DNA of 64,000 nt from Maea johnstoni (GCA_963942565.1 OZ012686.1:28754104-28818103); one strand, 5' to 3'. Counted from the stretch's first letter, positions 1 through 13,232 are shown. Program-made: numbers and translations. The notes: generated by a model from the sequence alone, not told the origin.

Positions 1-1139
1 CCTTATGTTCAAATCAATCACCTGTAATGTTAGTGGTCAAGGCTGATTTGCACCTGGTTTTTATTCTAGTGAATCCACACGGTATAATTGTGATCGTGTT
101 TCAAACAAAAATGTTACTGATTCTCAAATATACGTTACAAATTAAGGATGAGTTATTAATGCATATTCCGTGGAATAGAAGAATATGCCGTTGGCAGGAA
201 AATGGTCATATACATGTAGAGCACAAGCAACTGTGAATTTGCCACATTAATATACGTCCTACAATACACCAAGGATCAAACTTGCTGGCTTGGCATTACT
301 CCTAGATATCTCTTACATAAACACAAATGCGACTAGGTTTCTTTAGATTATAATCTTTGAAATTATATAAAAATTTATGATACCAAATATGTATCAAATA
401 CTGAACTATGATGAACACTGTGAAATATAAATGTTTAGTTATATGACTTACTACTGTATATAACCTGGCTAGCTTCTGATTGGGCTCATTATACATATTG
501 CCACTTGAACAAAAGATTTACACATCAAATTTTACCTAAGTTTCATATTACCCTCTTACAATGCTAACCCTGCTTCATGTATGTGTTGAAGACAAGCTTT
601 TGTGTAATACAATGTTAACTAAATTGAATACATTCAAACATTACAATTATGGTTAAGGGCCCATCAGTTGGTGGCCTTACTTTGATGGCAATGAGTAAAA
701 GTGTGAGTTGTTGAAGGTAAGGTTGTTTTTTTTATAATTTTATTGTTCCTTTTTCAAAATACAACGGTGCATGGTTGCATGTTATACAATATCCTTTCCT
801 CATAAGGTCCTTAATACATTTAGGTCCAGACCATTTTTCCTGAGTTTTTGGCAATGCATTTTTAATAGTGCCAATGTATATATCTAGTTCCATCTGATTT
901 TTAAGAACTTTTTGTATTTTTATCAAATTTATACCTGTTTTGTTCCATTTACTTTTGTATATCTCATGTTTTGTTACTGTAAAAATCTGATTAAGTATAT
1001 AGTCATGTTTTTGTTACCTAGTACAATTGATGGTATTTATTTGTTAAAGGTGAGGTTCCTAGGACATATGTGTATCCAGAAACTCCAAGAAACAGTTTTG
1101 CCAGTCAGGAGGGAGAGAGACTCCAGAAGTGGATAGAAG
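1..1139. other. No gene recognised
   Basis: AT-rich sequence with only short chance open frames. No splice-bounded coding stretch, repeat or terminal inverted repeat was recognised. The right part may be the worn upstream flank of the copia fossil that follows, but no LTR was identified. Confidence 0.6.
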
Positions 1140-1404
1140 TGTAAGGCATTTGTGGACATTGTTCGATGCTTAGACAACCAAAGCCTGGCTTTAGTGTTTT
1201 GGGATGTTATAAATGATGGTAAGAGCATTGGAAATATTGAGAGGACATTATCTTTCTGCTGATGGCATTGCATTATGAACTGAACTCACAAAATTTTAGA
1301 AGTCAGCAGATGAGGCACTCAAGGACTACATGTTAAAGGCTTTGACAGCTGCTGCAATGTTAAAAAGCACTGGGGAATATTAGTGATATCCTGTTGATTG
1401 CATT

Positions 1405-1699
1405 GATATAAAGGGAAGGAAGGAAGGCATGGGGTTTCATGTCACTTTCAACAGCTTAGGTCATATCTCAACGAGATAGAAATCCAGAACCTGAAGATAT
1501 TCCCTTCTCTTCACGAATAGTTCCAAGAGGTCGTTTAGTTGCATAAGGAACATAGACAGCCCTCCACAACTCCGTACATTTATATATCGAGCAGGCCAAC
1601 CCACTTGGGGAACCAGCGGAGAATTGAATCTGCAAATTCACACTTGGGACCCAGGCATCTTAACCACTAGGTCACGGCAGATCCCCTGATATTAAAGGG
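1405..1699 (-). mobile_element. tRNA-derived SINE inserted in the copia fossil
   Basis: Read on the minus strand, the element starts near 1687 with a tRNA-like head: an A-box-like TGACCTAGTGG and a B-box-like CAGATTCAATTCTCC. It ends near 1416 with a short (CCTT)n tail. Flanks GATATAAAGGG (1405-1415) and GATATTAAAGGG (1688-1699) form a near-perfect target-site duplication, as expected of LINE-mobilised SINEs. The interruption lies inside the gag-like part of the copia element, so the SINE is younger. A partial relative lies at 28698-28780. Confidence 0.8.
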
Positions 1700-2471
1700 T
1701 TTACCAGCAGAGTGTAAGCCATCTATCACTGTAACAACTCAGAGAAAAGGCCCTGAAGAGTTCATGGTATTTAAGGCTACTCTCTGTAGCTATGAAGAGA
1801 GAATGAAATGTGTTGTGATAAAGAAACAACTGATAATGTTATGACAAAAAGCAAGGACCTAAGGAAATATGTCAAATATTACAGATGTGAACAGCTTGGG
1901 CATAGTAAGTCAGAATGTAGAGACAGGAAATAGCGACCCGCAGAAAGAGAGAATGGTAGAGATGGAGGCTTGATTCCTATCGCAGTGCAATGCATGACAC
2001 TAGCTCCTGTGGCTGAAAGTTGCAGTCATGAGCATGACCAATGAATATGAGCATATGTTTACATTCAAAGTGTTTGTCAGTAATGTCAGCCAGAGCAGCT
2101 GTAATCCAGCACCCGAAATAGAGGATGTGCTGTTAGTGGATACTGGAGCAATAACCTATATTTTAGATACTGTAGAACAGGTAAAGTTCGCGTGTGCGAT
2201 TATTTCGCGAATACGCGAACTAGTATCGCACTCGCGAACTTAGCGCACGCGATCAATTATATACATGGTAACGCTACCCACCACTGGAGGTGGTGGCGCG
2301 TTGGTCGGTGAATTCCACTCCTAGACGGTTACCAATGTATCATAACATAATTCGCATTCTTACATCTCAAATTTCTAGGATACCTGGGCCAATCTATGGA
2401 TCTCTTACGAGAAACAAGATGGCTGCCACCATTGTTCGATAGACTCGGACAGGTGATGCGATGGAAACATT

Positions 2472-2515
2472 TGATAATTATCAACACACATACATGTGTA
2501 TGTTGATAATTATCA
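2472..2515. repeat. Perfect-stem hairpin inside the DNA element
   Basis: TGATAATTATCAACA (2472-2486) is the exact reverse complement of 2501-2515, with a 14-base, partly self-complementary loop. It is internal to the 2168-2969 element. Confidence 0.9.
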
Positions 2516-2703
2516 GAATAATGGATATTATAAAGAAATAATGATATTGTTCCTGACTTGAATTGAATCGTTGCCAATTTACTGTTTATGGCAATACGTG
2601 TATGTGCAGTTGACGAGTATATACCAGCATAGCGTGATTCTCACTCGTAGCCGGTCCTAGGCTGAAACGAAGGGGAATACATGCAACAACTTCACAAACT
2701 CAT

Positions 2704-2757
2704 TATAATATGACACATTGGTAACTTATGAAAAAGTTACCAAGGTATCATATTATA
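2704..2757. repeat. Second hairpin inside the DNA element
   Basis: Arms beginning TATAATATGACACATTGG and ending in the near-complement pair around a short ATGAAAA-like loop; one or two mismatches. It resembles a relict inner terminal repeat. Confidence 0.8.
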
Positions 2758-3520
2758 AATGGCATGTTTACCAGTCCAATTTTGTTGAAACTTCTGCCAG
2801 ATTATAGCCGCAAGATGGCCGCCGAATGTTTTCATTTTTTAGATTACTGTTTGGTTCAATAGTTGGCCCTGAAGAACATGCTCACAAGCGAAATAAAGTA
2901 CACGCGAAAAACCGAAAAATCGGCTTTTCGCGAATTTTTTGTAGCGCGATATATACCTATTCTACAGTAATAAGTTCTTCTTGAATTTTGACCATGATTT
3001 TGATACTGCCAGTCACTTTCTTGATCTTGTGGATGGGAGAAGGTCAAATCTAACTGAGAAAGACCTGTCTTATGTTAATGAATTAAGTGTTAAGGTATTC
3101 AAAGGGTACACTTGAATTTAAACTAGTATTTCATAAGGAGGATGAGGTTCAGATTTAAGTTTACAATGATTTAGAGTAGGCATCATCTTCTGATCGAAAA
3201 TGTGTGTATGAGAATGTTTTTCAAATAGCTGAGAATGGTGCAGGTGGCTTTATTTCCTGGAGAAATAAAAAGCAACCAGTTGTAGCTCTGGCTTGCTGAC
3301 AGGCAAAATATATTGTATTCGCTGGATGTGCCCAGGAGTGTTTATTTCTTAGGAAATTTGCAGGTAATAACATGCATCCTCAATTTCATGAGTCACCAGT
3401 TGTGTTAGGGATAAAAAGTGCAATTGCACTTGCCAAGTATCCTGTGAAACAGCAAAGCTCAAAACATAAAGACGTGAGATATCATTTTGATACATAACAG
3501 CAGCTTCTTTACTGCACCAT

Positions 3521-4634
3521 TTAACTTTATTTGGCCATTCCTTAAAATTCCTATTCATATTTTATCCCACTATTAAAGCAAATGAGCGTATTGCTAGTAA
3601 AGCATCAGTGCCACTATCAATCCTTTCTCTGCGGCATGTGAACAGCATCAAGAAAATCTGCACGGTACCTGCTTTGTAACATGGTCCACCTGGCCTATAT
3701 AATCAGCAAATGTGTAGAACTTCTCTTCGCTGAAACAAAAAGATAAATCAAAATATTTAGATTGAGTGGACATGCTCATCTAACATCAGTATGTACTGGG
3801 TTTTGGCATCAGGAGATGTCTGATACCATTACTAATAAGCACTATCAGTCTCAGAGCTGCGGTCATACCTGTTGTTATCTTCATCTGCAAGCCGTGGATC
3901 ATGAAATAGAATAAACCCAAGGAATTATAGAGTTAAAGATGAGATATTGTAGCATCCAGGCAAATATTTCCGTTAGGTTTCTAAGCTCCTGTACTGTTAT
4001 TTCAACCTGTCCAATCAAGGATACCTTTGTAATAATACCTTGATGCAAACTACAAAAAACTAAAATGATGGTGACACATTTTACAGTTCATGCCTGAAGT
4101 ATCTAATGTCCATGTGTTCACCCGCTCAAAGCCATTTAGAATAACAGTCCAGTCACTGGACGGCCTACATGGCCCCTAAACTCGAGTTAATAATCTATTA
4201 GGTACAGTTGTAGATTGCCTGTTCTTGGTAATATGACGTACTTGATACGTCAGTAAATCTCGAATTGTTATTTGTCTAATATTTGAAAAATATCGCAAGT
4301 GTGAGCAGTGCTGTCATCTATATTGACAAAATATATCTGCACCGAGCGCCCAAAGGAGTTGTCGTTAGTTTTTGACCAACAGTTCGCTTCTGATTCTTTT
4401 CAGAATTGTTCTGAGCACAATAAAGGTATGCCTTACAGCTAACAGGCATGAATGGATTAAAGGGTTAAAAAGGCATCCCTGTCTCTAAGAGGAGTATCTG
4501 CAGCCAAACCAAAGATCAGCGCTGCCAGTCAGTAATGAAGTACCTCACATAGTCTATCCAATATCCACTTGAAGTCACCTTAAATCTACCTAAAGGGAGA
4601 GGGATTACTGTAATAGCCCACAGTTTGTGAGATA
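3521..4634. other. No gene recognised
   Basis: Downstream flank of the copia fossil, AT-rich. It may contain its worn 3' end but no LTR or polypurine tract could be identified. No MITE termini were recognised. Confidence 0.5.
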
Positions 4635-4879
4635 ATGAAGAACAACGTGGAACGTAGCACCTTTGATGAATTGATGAGTATCATAAAGAGTGATGGGATT
4701 ACCAAGAACGGGATGGAAGAAGCTATAATGGTAATGCGCTTGGTCTATATGACGAGATATGGCTAAATGTTTGCTTTAGTGATGATGAGGATATCCTTGG
4801 GCAGATAGCATATGGTGTGAGATACACAATGCAGCGGGTTATGGGTGAACTATTGCACACATGGGTCTTCCTGCGTTAG
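4635..4879 (+). pseudogene. Degraded protein-like stretch, unrecognised
   Basis: An ATG at 4635 opens 43 codons up to 4766 with acidic/basic, protein-like composition (motif TFDELMSIIKSDG). From about 4760 a different frame continues with similarly protein-like sequence (FSDDEDILGQIAYG) to 4879. Two adjoining protein-like pieces in different frames suggest an old pseudogene, or a piece of an old transposon ORF. I do not recognise the family, and chance is a real alternative. Confidence 0.25.
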
Positions 4880-4989
4880 ATAAAGGCTACTTTAATCTTC
4901 CACAGTACTCTCTCAAGTTGCTTGAAAGTGTTTTGAATAGGCTATATTGATATCCTTACTATACAAACGTATAGAATACTCAGATAATG

Positions 4990-5054
4990 TACTGTAGATT
5001 CACAAAAGATTGTGTACAGTAAATTTTGCGAATTAACAGAAAATCGATCGCATT
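4990..5054 (+). mobile_element. Family B MITE fragment
   Basis: Starts TACTGTAGATTCACAAAAG and runs through the GCGAATTAACAGAAAATCGAT part of family B (described at 8636), then stops matching. Truncated copy. Confidence 0.75.
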
Positions 5055-5871
5055 CAATAACATATAGCAAAGAACAGAGGTTAGGTCCTAAAAACTGCCG
5101 CAGTGCTGCTGCTCAGGTGACTTGCCCATGCGGACTAACACACACAGTTCTGGCAAAATGATCAGTCAAGTTTGACCAGGGGAGCAGTTGCTATCTTAAA
5201 TGGACAAGGGGAGTAGTTCTGAGTCAGTATACTACAAAACTGTACGCGGATTATATCATAGAGCTATCGTAAACCCTAGATATTTAGAAAATCGAAGTTG
5301 TAAATGACTGAAAACCATAGACTAAAAAAGTAGGCTGTGAAATAAAAGTAAAAAACAAACAGGACAATGCGAAAACATTACTCAAAAATGTATTAATTGC
5401 AATTTATAAAACCTTTGTATTTGCCAATCAAATAATAGAATATTGGTATAAATTGTGGAAAGGCTGCCGTATGGGTGGCTAACCACTCATTACTTGTTCA
5501 TACAGAACTGTTGCTGATCTGTGTGTTGGATCTTTCATCACTTCAGTTCCACCTACCTACCACAATGCGTGCCTGGCTGTGGCCTATGGTATATTTCTCC
5601 TGGTCGTTTTCGGCAAATGTCTTTTTTGTCTGATCACCTGACCCGCTTAAGACTCGGGGGAGAGGGGACGCTTATTGAAAGTGACATTCGCGTGCTAGTT
5701 TAGCGTGATACATATTATGAACGTAGCAGAACGATTTCCAGTGTTTCCCTAACGGATATAAGGGTCGTTTTAAACATGACCTTTAAAATTGATGTCGTGT
5801 AAGGTAATAAGATAGTGTCCGCATAAGAATACTACATAGGAGTGCGGTTTTAAGGCAAAGGCAAAAGCTTG
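5055..5871. other. No gene recognised
   Basis: AT-rich. An open frame of 60 codons at 5521-5703 has no recognisable motif or clear splice context and was not called. Confidence 0.5.
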
Positions 5872-7887
<2,016 letters not shown>

Positions 7888-7985
7888 GATTGGTGACGTA
7901 ATTTACGCGCGTACTTAGTTGTCCCGCATTGGCTAACGAGGTGTTAGTAGGCGTGGCCTCGCTTACTACAGCGCGATCCTGGCGG
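7888..7985 (+). promoter_or_regulatory. Possible promoter-like motif cluster
   Basis: Within about 100 bp: two inverted CCAAT boxes (ATTGG at 7888-7892 and 7928-7932), a CRE-like TGACGTAA (7894-7901) and a GC/KLF-type GGCGTGGCC (from 7950), in a patch more CpG-rich than its surroundings. This combination is typical of animal TATA-less promoters. No first exon was recognised downstream, so this stays a weak inference. Confidence 0.25.
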
Positions 7986-8114
7986 TGGGTCCATCGTTAC
8001 TATGACCGGGAAAGTCCGTATTGAAGGATTAACCCCATGTTTTCCAGGAAACAAATTAATCCCATACATTCTAAGACATCGATTGATATGCATATGTTCT
8101 TTCCAAACGCCTTT

Positions 8115-8549
8115 CTAACACTCGTGGCCAATATTGGCATTTGGCAGAGACGTCCTATGCTCAGACGGCGGCAAAAAGGTTCCGTTCAGCTTAGCTATCA
8201 ATATTCTACCAATGTTTGCTTGATAGACATCACAGCCTAAGTATTGGAGATCGTTTTCACCGTGATGGGTCCGAAAGCGAAATATCTTCATGGATAATCG
8301 AATAAACTCACAATGAATGCCGAGATAATTAAGATGATGATACTGTAGAAATGACAGCCGCAATGGTTGCGGCGAAAAAACTAATAGACTTGGAGATAGT
8401 GTTTCATTCCAAGTCGATGGTAATGCATTTCGATGATATCTTACTAATACAATCTGCAGCTTGAGGAAAATGATGGGAAAACGATACGTTCTCCTCTCAG
8501 ACGTCGGAATCTTAAAGGAGCATAAGGGGTTCTTATAATACAAGTTCAT
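8115..8549 (-). CDS. Open frame of 144 codons, unrecognised
   Basis: Longest non-repetitive open frame in the window. The translation is rich in Arg, Leu, Phe and His and shows no domain, signal peptide or membrane segment that I recognise. No convincing splice sites or upstream exons were found, and the plus strand of the same DNA shows no better frame. In DNA of this composition a frame this long can arise by chance. It is not explained by any repeat family identified here, which is the only reason to list it. Confidence 0.15.
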   Translation of the reverse strand: MNLYYKNPLCSFKIPTSERRTYRFPIIFLKLQIVLVRYHRNALPSTWNETLSPSLLVFSPQPLRLSFLQYHHLNYLGIHCEFIRLSMKIFRFRTHHGENDLQYLGCDVYQANIGRILIAKLNGTFLPPSEHRTSLPNANIGHEC

Positions 8550-8635
8550 CCATACGAAATACTGTCAAAGTTACTGGGGACTGTCTGTTGCCAAATGAAT
8601 GTGTCTGCCATTCTGCGCTCGAAGGCCTCACTAAC

Positions 8636-8821
8636 TACTGTAGATTCACAAAAGATTATGAAAAAAATAGATGTTTACGTTTTTTAACTCTGCGAACACG
8701 GAGTGCCAGCTATACACTTAAAGCGGCAGCACTAATCATTGCGAATTTTGATTTTGCGTCCGAGGCTAAACGCAAAATACGCAAAAAATCAACTAACGCA
8801 ATCTTTTACGAATTTACTGTA
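8636..8821 (+). mobile_element. Family B MITE (TA target), reference description
   Basis: Family B elements are 170-225 bp, begin TA-CTGTAGATTCACAAAAG and end in the complement of CTGTAAATTCGGAAAATATT next to TA. Inside are GTGCCAGCTATACACTTAAA and CGCAAAAATTAAACTAACGC-type blocks. Only about 10 bp of the two ends are inverted repeats. No coding capacity. The TA target duplication is proven by the copy at 40984-41203. Other copies: 4990 (fragment), 9192, 32437, 39189, 62499. Probably Tc1/mariner-type non-autonomous. Confidence 0.9.
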
Positions 8822-8876
8822 TTGCCCCATGACGGAGAGTAGCGGAATCCTCATTGCAGTTTGTTACTTAAAACAC

Positions 8877-9096
8877 TTAACCCCTATGCTTCTGGTAGCT
8901 AATTTGGCCAATACAAAATGATGCAATAAATAATGAAAAATTAACTGAGACCCTGACACATGGGCACTCACCTGAGAATATTCAGCGAGAGCTGTCCGAT
9001 GAATACCAACATGGCAGGCTTTGGAAGGTTCGCAAAAACTTTTGCATCCTTGTGCTTCGGATTAAGGTAGCCGCAGCATTGTAAGCATTGGGTTAA
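8877..9096 (-). mobile_element. Family A MITE (TTAA target), reference description
   Basis: Family A is 210-225 bp, always bounded by TTAA. Left end CCCTTCCAATGCTGAGGCTA, right end CCCTTATGCTGCTGGTGGCT (read inwards); the ends agree for only about 5 bases and are otherwise distinct. Internal landmarks: GAGTACTCTCAGATGAGTAC and ATTTTGTATTGGCCAAATTA. No coding capacity. TTAA plus a CCCT start is the hallmark of piggyBac-type cut-and-paste elements, so a piggyBac-like source is inferred. This copy is complete and in right-to-left orientation. Confidence 0.9.
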
Positions 9097-9191
9097 GATG
9101 TTTCACCATTAAGTCTTGCTTTTAACTTCTATATGCAGGTACTCAACAAAGGGTATAACTTTACTGCTTGTAAAGACCAATATATCATAGA

Positions 9192-9359
9192 TACTGTAAA
9201 TTCGGAAAAAAATTGCGTTAGTTTAATTTTAGCGTTTTTTAGCGTTAAGCCTAGGACTCAAAAATAACAAAAATCGCAATTATAAGTACTGCCACTTGCA
9301 CTCCATTTGCGGCCAATTCGCAAAATCTACTCTACACAATCTTTTGTGAATCTACAGTA
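9192..9359 (-). mobile_element. Family B MITE
   Basis: Starts TACTGTAAATTCGGAAAAA and ends GTGAATCTACAGTA. Shorter than average through loss of internal sequence. Confidence 0.9.
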
Positions 9360-9790
9360 CCAGATTTGACTCATTGGTACTCGCCTGATTGACGTAACTG
9401 GCTCTGGTCGCTGATTGCCCACAGACAGTAAACAAGCTGCCCGCATGCAGCCATTGGAGCATTCATCAGGGACTTGTTCCATGTTCTACACAACTGCAGC
9501 GCCAAATTAGAGCAAGTACAAGTACATCTCTCATCAGCGAATGTCATAAGATGTAAAGATGTAAACACAAACGCTGCAGGAAATAAAAACAAACTGCAGA
9601 TACATTGTACACATAGAGCGAACTATCATCGCTAACCGTCAATGCAGTATGTACTGCAACCAAAATTTCAAATTAATCACCATGTTTATCTCACATCCGC
9701 ATCCTAACCTTTTAGACAACGCTCTTCATTATTGATCAGTCCAGTATACACGAATGGTAGACAATGTCTGGACAGTAAGACATGACATAG
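9360..9790. other. No gene recognised
   Basis: Unique-looking sequence; a 73-codon minus-strand open frame (9371-9592) has no recognisable features. Confidence 0.5.
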
Positions 9791-10163
9791 TACAGTATTG
9801 ACATTTAATTCTAGCACCAGTCGACCGGACGTCCGCCAGTGACTGAGGCTGTACAGCATCCATGGAATATCATGTCAACAAAATAAGTCAACCACATCAA
9901 TGACCCATGTAGCATGCGAAACAACGCTACGTTGTTGTGAGGTCATCCATGCATCCATGCTCTGGGGCCCTAAGTATAAAACTTTGCGTGGTGCATGTGG
10001 TTAAAAATACAAAGGGAGAACAAGCACCACAAGCACATCGCAAGCACTACGCAACGCTTTATACTTAGGACCCCTGGTAACCTGGCAGCAATCGGGCATG
10101 CAGTCGTGTATTATGCCCGGGTTGCGCATGCATTCATTGCAGGAATTGACTGTCGGCACTGTA
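9791..10163 (+). mobile_element. Family C MITE (TA target), reference description
   Basis: Family C is about 235-250 bp with imperfect inverted ends: TA-CAGTACAGGCATTTACTTCC on one side and TA-CAGTGCCGACATTTAATTCC on the other, both running into CTGCA. Constant internal blocks include CAGTCGACCGGACGTCTGCC, CCATGGATAACATGTCAAAA and CAATGACCCACGTAGC. No coding capacity. TA target duplication is shown by the copy at 30493. This copy is longer because a 111-bp element is nested in it (9964-10074). Other copies: 15751, 16360, 20664, 24573, 30493, 33891. Confidence 0.9.
9964..10074. mobile_element. 111-bp TIR mini-element nested in family C copy
   Basis: Ends GGGGCCCTAAGTATAAA and, on the other strand, GGGGTCCTAAGTATAAA, followed by matching TTGCGTGGTGC / TTGCGTAGTGC, giving imperfect inverted repeats of about 30 bp. 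It is absent from the other family C copies at the same place (compare 34050-34080), so it is a later insertion. Flanking CTGG/TGG may be the target duplication but is too short to be sure. Superfamily unknown. Confidence 0.75.
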
Positions 10164-11451
10164 TATGCCATCTAGTGTTGGTATAATGATGCCCTCTGTT
10201 CTATTTCAGTTCATAACAACTATTCGACAACTCACCTGCGTAGCCTGCTAAACCTTGACATGTGGCGGCACACGCCATGCCAAATATGCAATCAATTACC
10301 TAAAATAACATAAAAATGGGGTTTAAGGGGTCAAAATAAGGACAACATGGGATTAATCTGGCTGTTTTGTTGCACCTTTGCATTCCCCGAGAAGCCTCGA
10401 GAAAGAAAAATGGTATGTAACCTATCATGCAACAAGTTCTTAGAATTGTGTTTTTGTAAATCTGAAGCAAACAAAGGGTTAAAACACACGTATGTACATG
10501 TTTTGAAATGCGTACTCAACCAATAATATATTAATAGAGATCCATCCCTTTCATATAAAACCGATTTCGCTTTCTTCTACTGCCTGGAGGGGTTGTTCAT
10601 TTTTTCAAGCCCCTTGCCATTGCAATACAATGCAAGCTACTTGCAATTTTCGAACAACGCGGCAAATGAGAGTTTGTCGATGACTTAATGGCTAAGTCTT
10701 TGTTTTACTCAATTTCTCCAACGTATAATTTTATAAATCAATGTTACTTTAATTTGATATCTTTAAGACGTTTGTGCCGCAAACTATTTTGCATCATAGA
10801 AGGATCATTGACGCCATTTTAATTTCACAATTGCCTACATGGCTTTTTGCTTATTTACTGGTTTATGATACTCACCCAAAACAATAACGACACCTTTTGC
10901 CTCCTCAATTGTGAAGCAATGGTTTAAGCTTCCAGCAAGAATTGGTGAATGAGATTATTTTCTATATATTCCGTATAATTCTTAGAAGAAAGTTGAAAGG
11001 GTATCATTTGCCCTGAAGTTGAGTTTCTATTGGATTATGTTGTCTGCGGATGATTGAATAATCCTAGATAAGCGGATCCTTTACTGAGGGCAGGCATGGT
11101 CAGTGTCTGCTAATCCCAAACACCTGCGCAACAAAGCCCTGTTTACAAGTAGTAGATTAACCATTTGTTCAAGGAGTTGATAACCACATAACCACGAGTC
11201 TATTGTTCGAGGCGCTAGCTACTTGATTGATACGGGTTTTGATTCTCAGATTGTGATTGTCCATGGTTTATGTTAGTTGTACCACAGTTGTCTGCCTTCT
11301 ACCAACACAGGTCTCGAAAAGTGTAGGTTATATGACATAACCATTGTTCTTCAATTTGCTAAAACATCAAAGGTTGCACCAAAGGGTATTAAGCAAGAGT
11401 GAACAGCTAAGCTTGGTGGAAGGAGTGGCACAAGCTACATAGACCTTGGGA
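10164..11451. other. No gene recognised
   Basis: AT-rich unique-looking sequence with only short open frames. No transposon ends recognised. Confidence 0.5.
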
Positions 11452-11814
11452 TTACTCGGCTCCGCCTCGTAACACCTCGGGTATGTCACATACACCACAG
11501 CTTCCTTGGGATCTATCTACCACATAGACCAGGCCACCTACCCACTTGTCATTGTTCTCGGCTGACACCTCGAACAATAGACTCATGGTTATGTAGTTCC
11601 AACACATTTCAAATATGGTCTTTCTACTACATTCAAAAGTTTGTCTAAACTCGTATCTTATTCCGATGAGGTTATTGTCATGTGTGTCTGAGCCAGAGAC
11701 TGGGCCAGGGGGGGGGGGGGGGTATTCTGAGCATGGAATGCTAGGCCTCGGGGAGGATGCGCATGGTCTATTCATTAAGACACTGTCCTTGCTGCCAATA
11801 TCCACTTTCTCCAT
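11452..11814 (-). CDS. Unrecognised 120-codon open frame, possible coding exon
   Basis: The C-terminal two thirds (11452-11690) read like real protein: mixed composition, several Cys and Trp, and motifs such as LIGIRYEFRQTFECSRKTIF and KWVGGLVYVVDRS. The N-terminal part is low-complexity (a Pro run from the 11709-11722 G-run) and less convincing. The frame closes at a stop at 11452. No family is recognised, and no clear acceptor was fixed at the upstream edge. It could be a host exon, part of an old mobile element, or chance. Confidence 0.3.
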   Translation of the reverse strand: MEKVDIGSKDSVLMNRPCASSPRPSIPCSEYPPPPPGPVSGSDTHDNNLIGIRYEFRQTFECSRKTIFEMCWNYITMSLLFEVSAENNDKWVGGLVYVVDRSQGSCGVCDIPEVLRGGAE

Positions 11815-12234
11815 CTACACAAAAACACACTCACAGCCTCCATGTCCTACAAACCCTTTAATGAAATATATCTCCCAAATCCAGTTAGAAAACACGGATA
11901 AATTCATTTAAGCAATTATCTTTAAGTGGTAGAATTTTTAAAAACTGTTATTAACGAAATGAAGTATGTATTAAATGCTTAAAGTCTTTTATGGTGCCAG
12001 TAACATTGAAAATGTAAGTGAGCACTTTAGAGTAACAACGTGGCGTGATAGTGCCCAGGAAACTTCCAAGGGAAACGTTAATAGTAACTGAAGGAAGCTG
12101 ATGATACTGAACTTTTCACGAATCACATCTCAAATTAAAAAAAAAGAATTCGTATGTATATGTTTTTGAATACATATGTGCATAGAGGAGATTGTAGCAG
12201 CTATGCATACATTCAATATATCCATGCATACATG
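11815..12234. other. No gene recognised
   Basis: Short AT-rich stretch before the tetranucleotide array. Nothing supported. Confidence 0.5.
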
Positions 12235-12530
12235 CACACATACATACACACATACATACATACATACATACATACATACATACATACATACATACATACA
12301 TACATACATACATACATACATACATAAATACATACATACATGTACATACACACACACATACTTACATACATACATATATACATACATACACATATACATA
12401 CATACCTACACACATACATACATACATACATACATACATACATACATGTCAGTGCCTTGCGTACATACATACAGACACATATACTCACATACATACATAC
12501 ATGCATTCATAATTGCATATATAATTACAA
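12235..12530. repeat. (TACA)n tetranucleotide microsatellite
   Basis: About 300 bp of (TACA)n with scattered TATA, CACA and GTAC interruptions, purest at 12245-12325. Open frames on both strands are repeats of the same tetrapeptides. Confidence 0.97.
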
Positions 12531-13043
12531 ACATACATGATAGTCTGAAAGATTCACCTCCGAAAAATAAGACGGGCTGGAGGAGTTTAATATTCTTAGC
12601 ATAGTCACCCGACTTAGAAACACGTTTTTGTCCCTCGACATTTTGAGCTCCTTTTGCAATATTAATCATGTTCTTACGCTGCGTTGATGCTTGGGGGTGA
12701 CCGATTTCCAGATCAGATTGTCTGACAGCTGCGTGATATCAAAACAGGTCTCTAGAGGAGACAGGGAAAGACACATGTCTAGTTTGTCACAGCCATGAAG
12801 AACAGATGAGTTGACATTTTCATCTGAAAGTTCCATTTTCCACAAAGGGCAAAGGGTGCATTCATCCTGGATTACTTTTTTCCAGCGAAATGTCCTCTCT
12901 ACACTACAGCCAGCAGATTATCGGATATCTATAGCCTGACTGACTCAAGCTTTGCTAACCGTTTTCCTCTTTTTTTGTTACATAAAGTTCATATTTCCTG
13001 TCCGAACTTAGGATCATTGTGTCCTTGAAAAATCAACAGTACA
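12531..13043. other. No gene recognised
   Basis: Unique-looking sequence without supported coding or repeat structure. Confidence 0.5.
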
Positions 13044-13141
13044 GAGAGAAAGTATGTCACTTAATAATAATAATGATAATGATAATAAAAACAATAATGA
13101 TAATAATGATAATAATAATAATAATAAATAAAGGTTTATCA

Positions 13142-13232
<91 letters not shown>

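Larger units (their letters stand above)
2168..2969. mobile_element. TA-flanked non-autonomous DNA element in the copia fossil
   Basis: About 800 bp bounded by TA and imperfect inverted ends: TACTGTAGAACAGGTA on the left and the complement TACTGTAGAATAGGTA on the right, each followed by CGCG-rich sequence. It interrupts the protease part of the copia fossil, which resumes on the other side, so it is a real later insertion. There is no transposase frame. Two strong internal hairpins are present (2472-2515 and 2704-2757). TA target and TACTGTAGA ends suggest the Tc1/mariner (IS630) group; that assignment is inference. Confidence 0.8.
1140..3520 (+). mobile_element. Ty1/copia retrotransposon fossil
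   Basis: Old, broken Ty1/copia-superfamily copy. Parts seen in order on the plus strand: a gag-like region (about 1149-1250 and again about 1690-1800), a zinc-knuckle-like segment (about 1870-1935), a protease segment with the LVDTGA-type motif (about 2125-2145) whose downstream part resumes near 2975, and an RNase H segment (about 3245-3500) with the family's ISW and ALAK-type motifs. The gag and protease wording resembles the copia lineages common in aquatic animals (GalEa-like), which is inference. Two other elements are inserted: a SINE (1416-1687) and a DNA element (2168-2969). No LTRs were recognised. It carries several breaks besides the insertions and looks old. Confidence 0.85.

Noticed and set aside
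12116-12669. Open frames of repeated His-Thr-Tyr-Ile or Met-Tyr-Val-Cys
   Set aside because: Translations of (TACA)n/(TATG)n; also at 15.6 and 50.1-51.0 kb.
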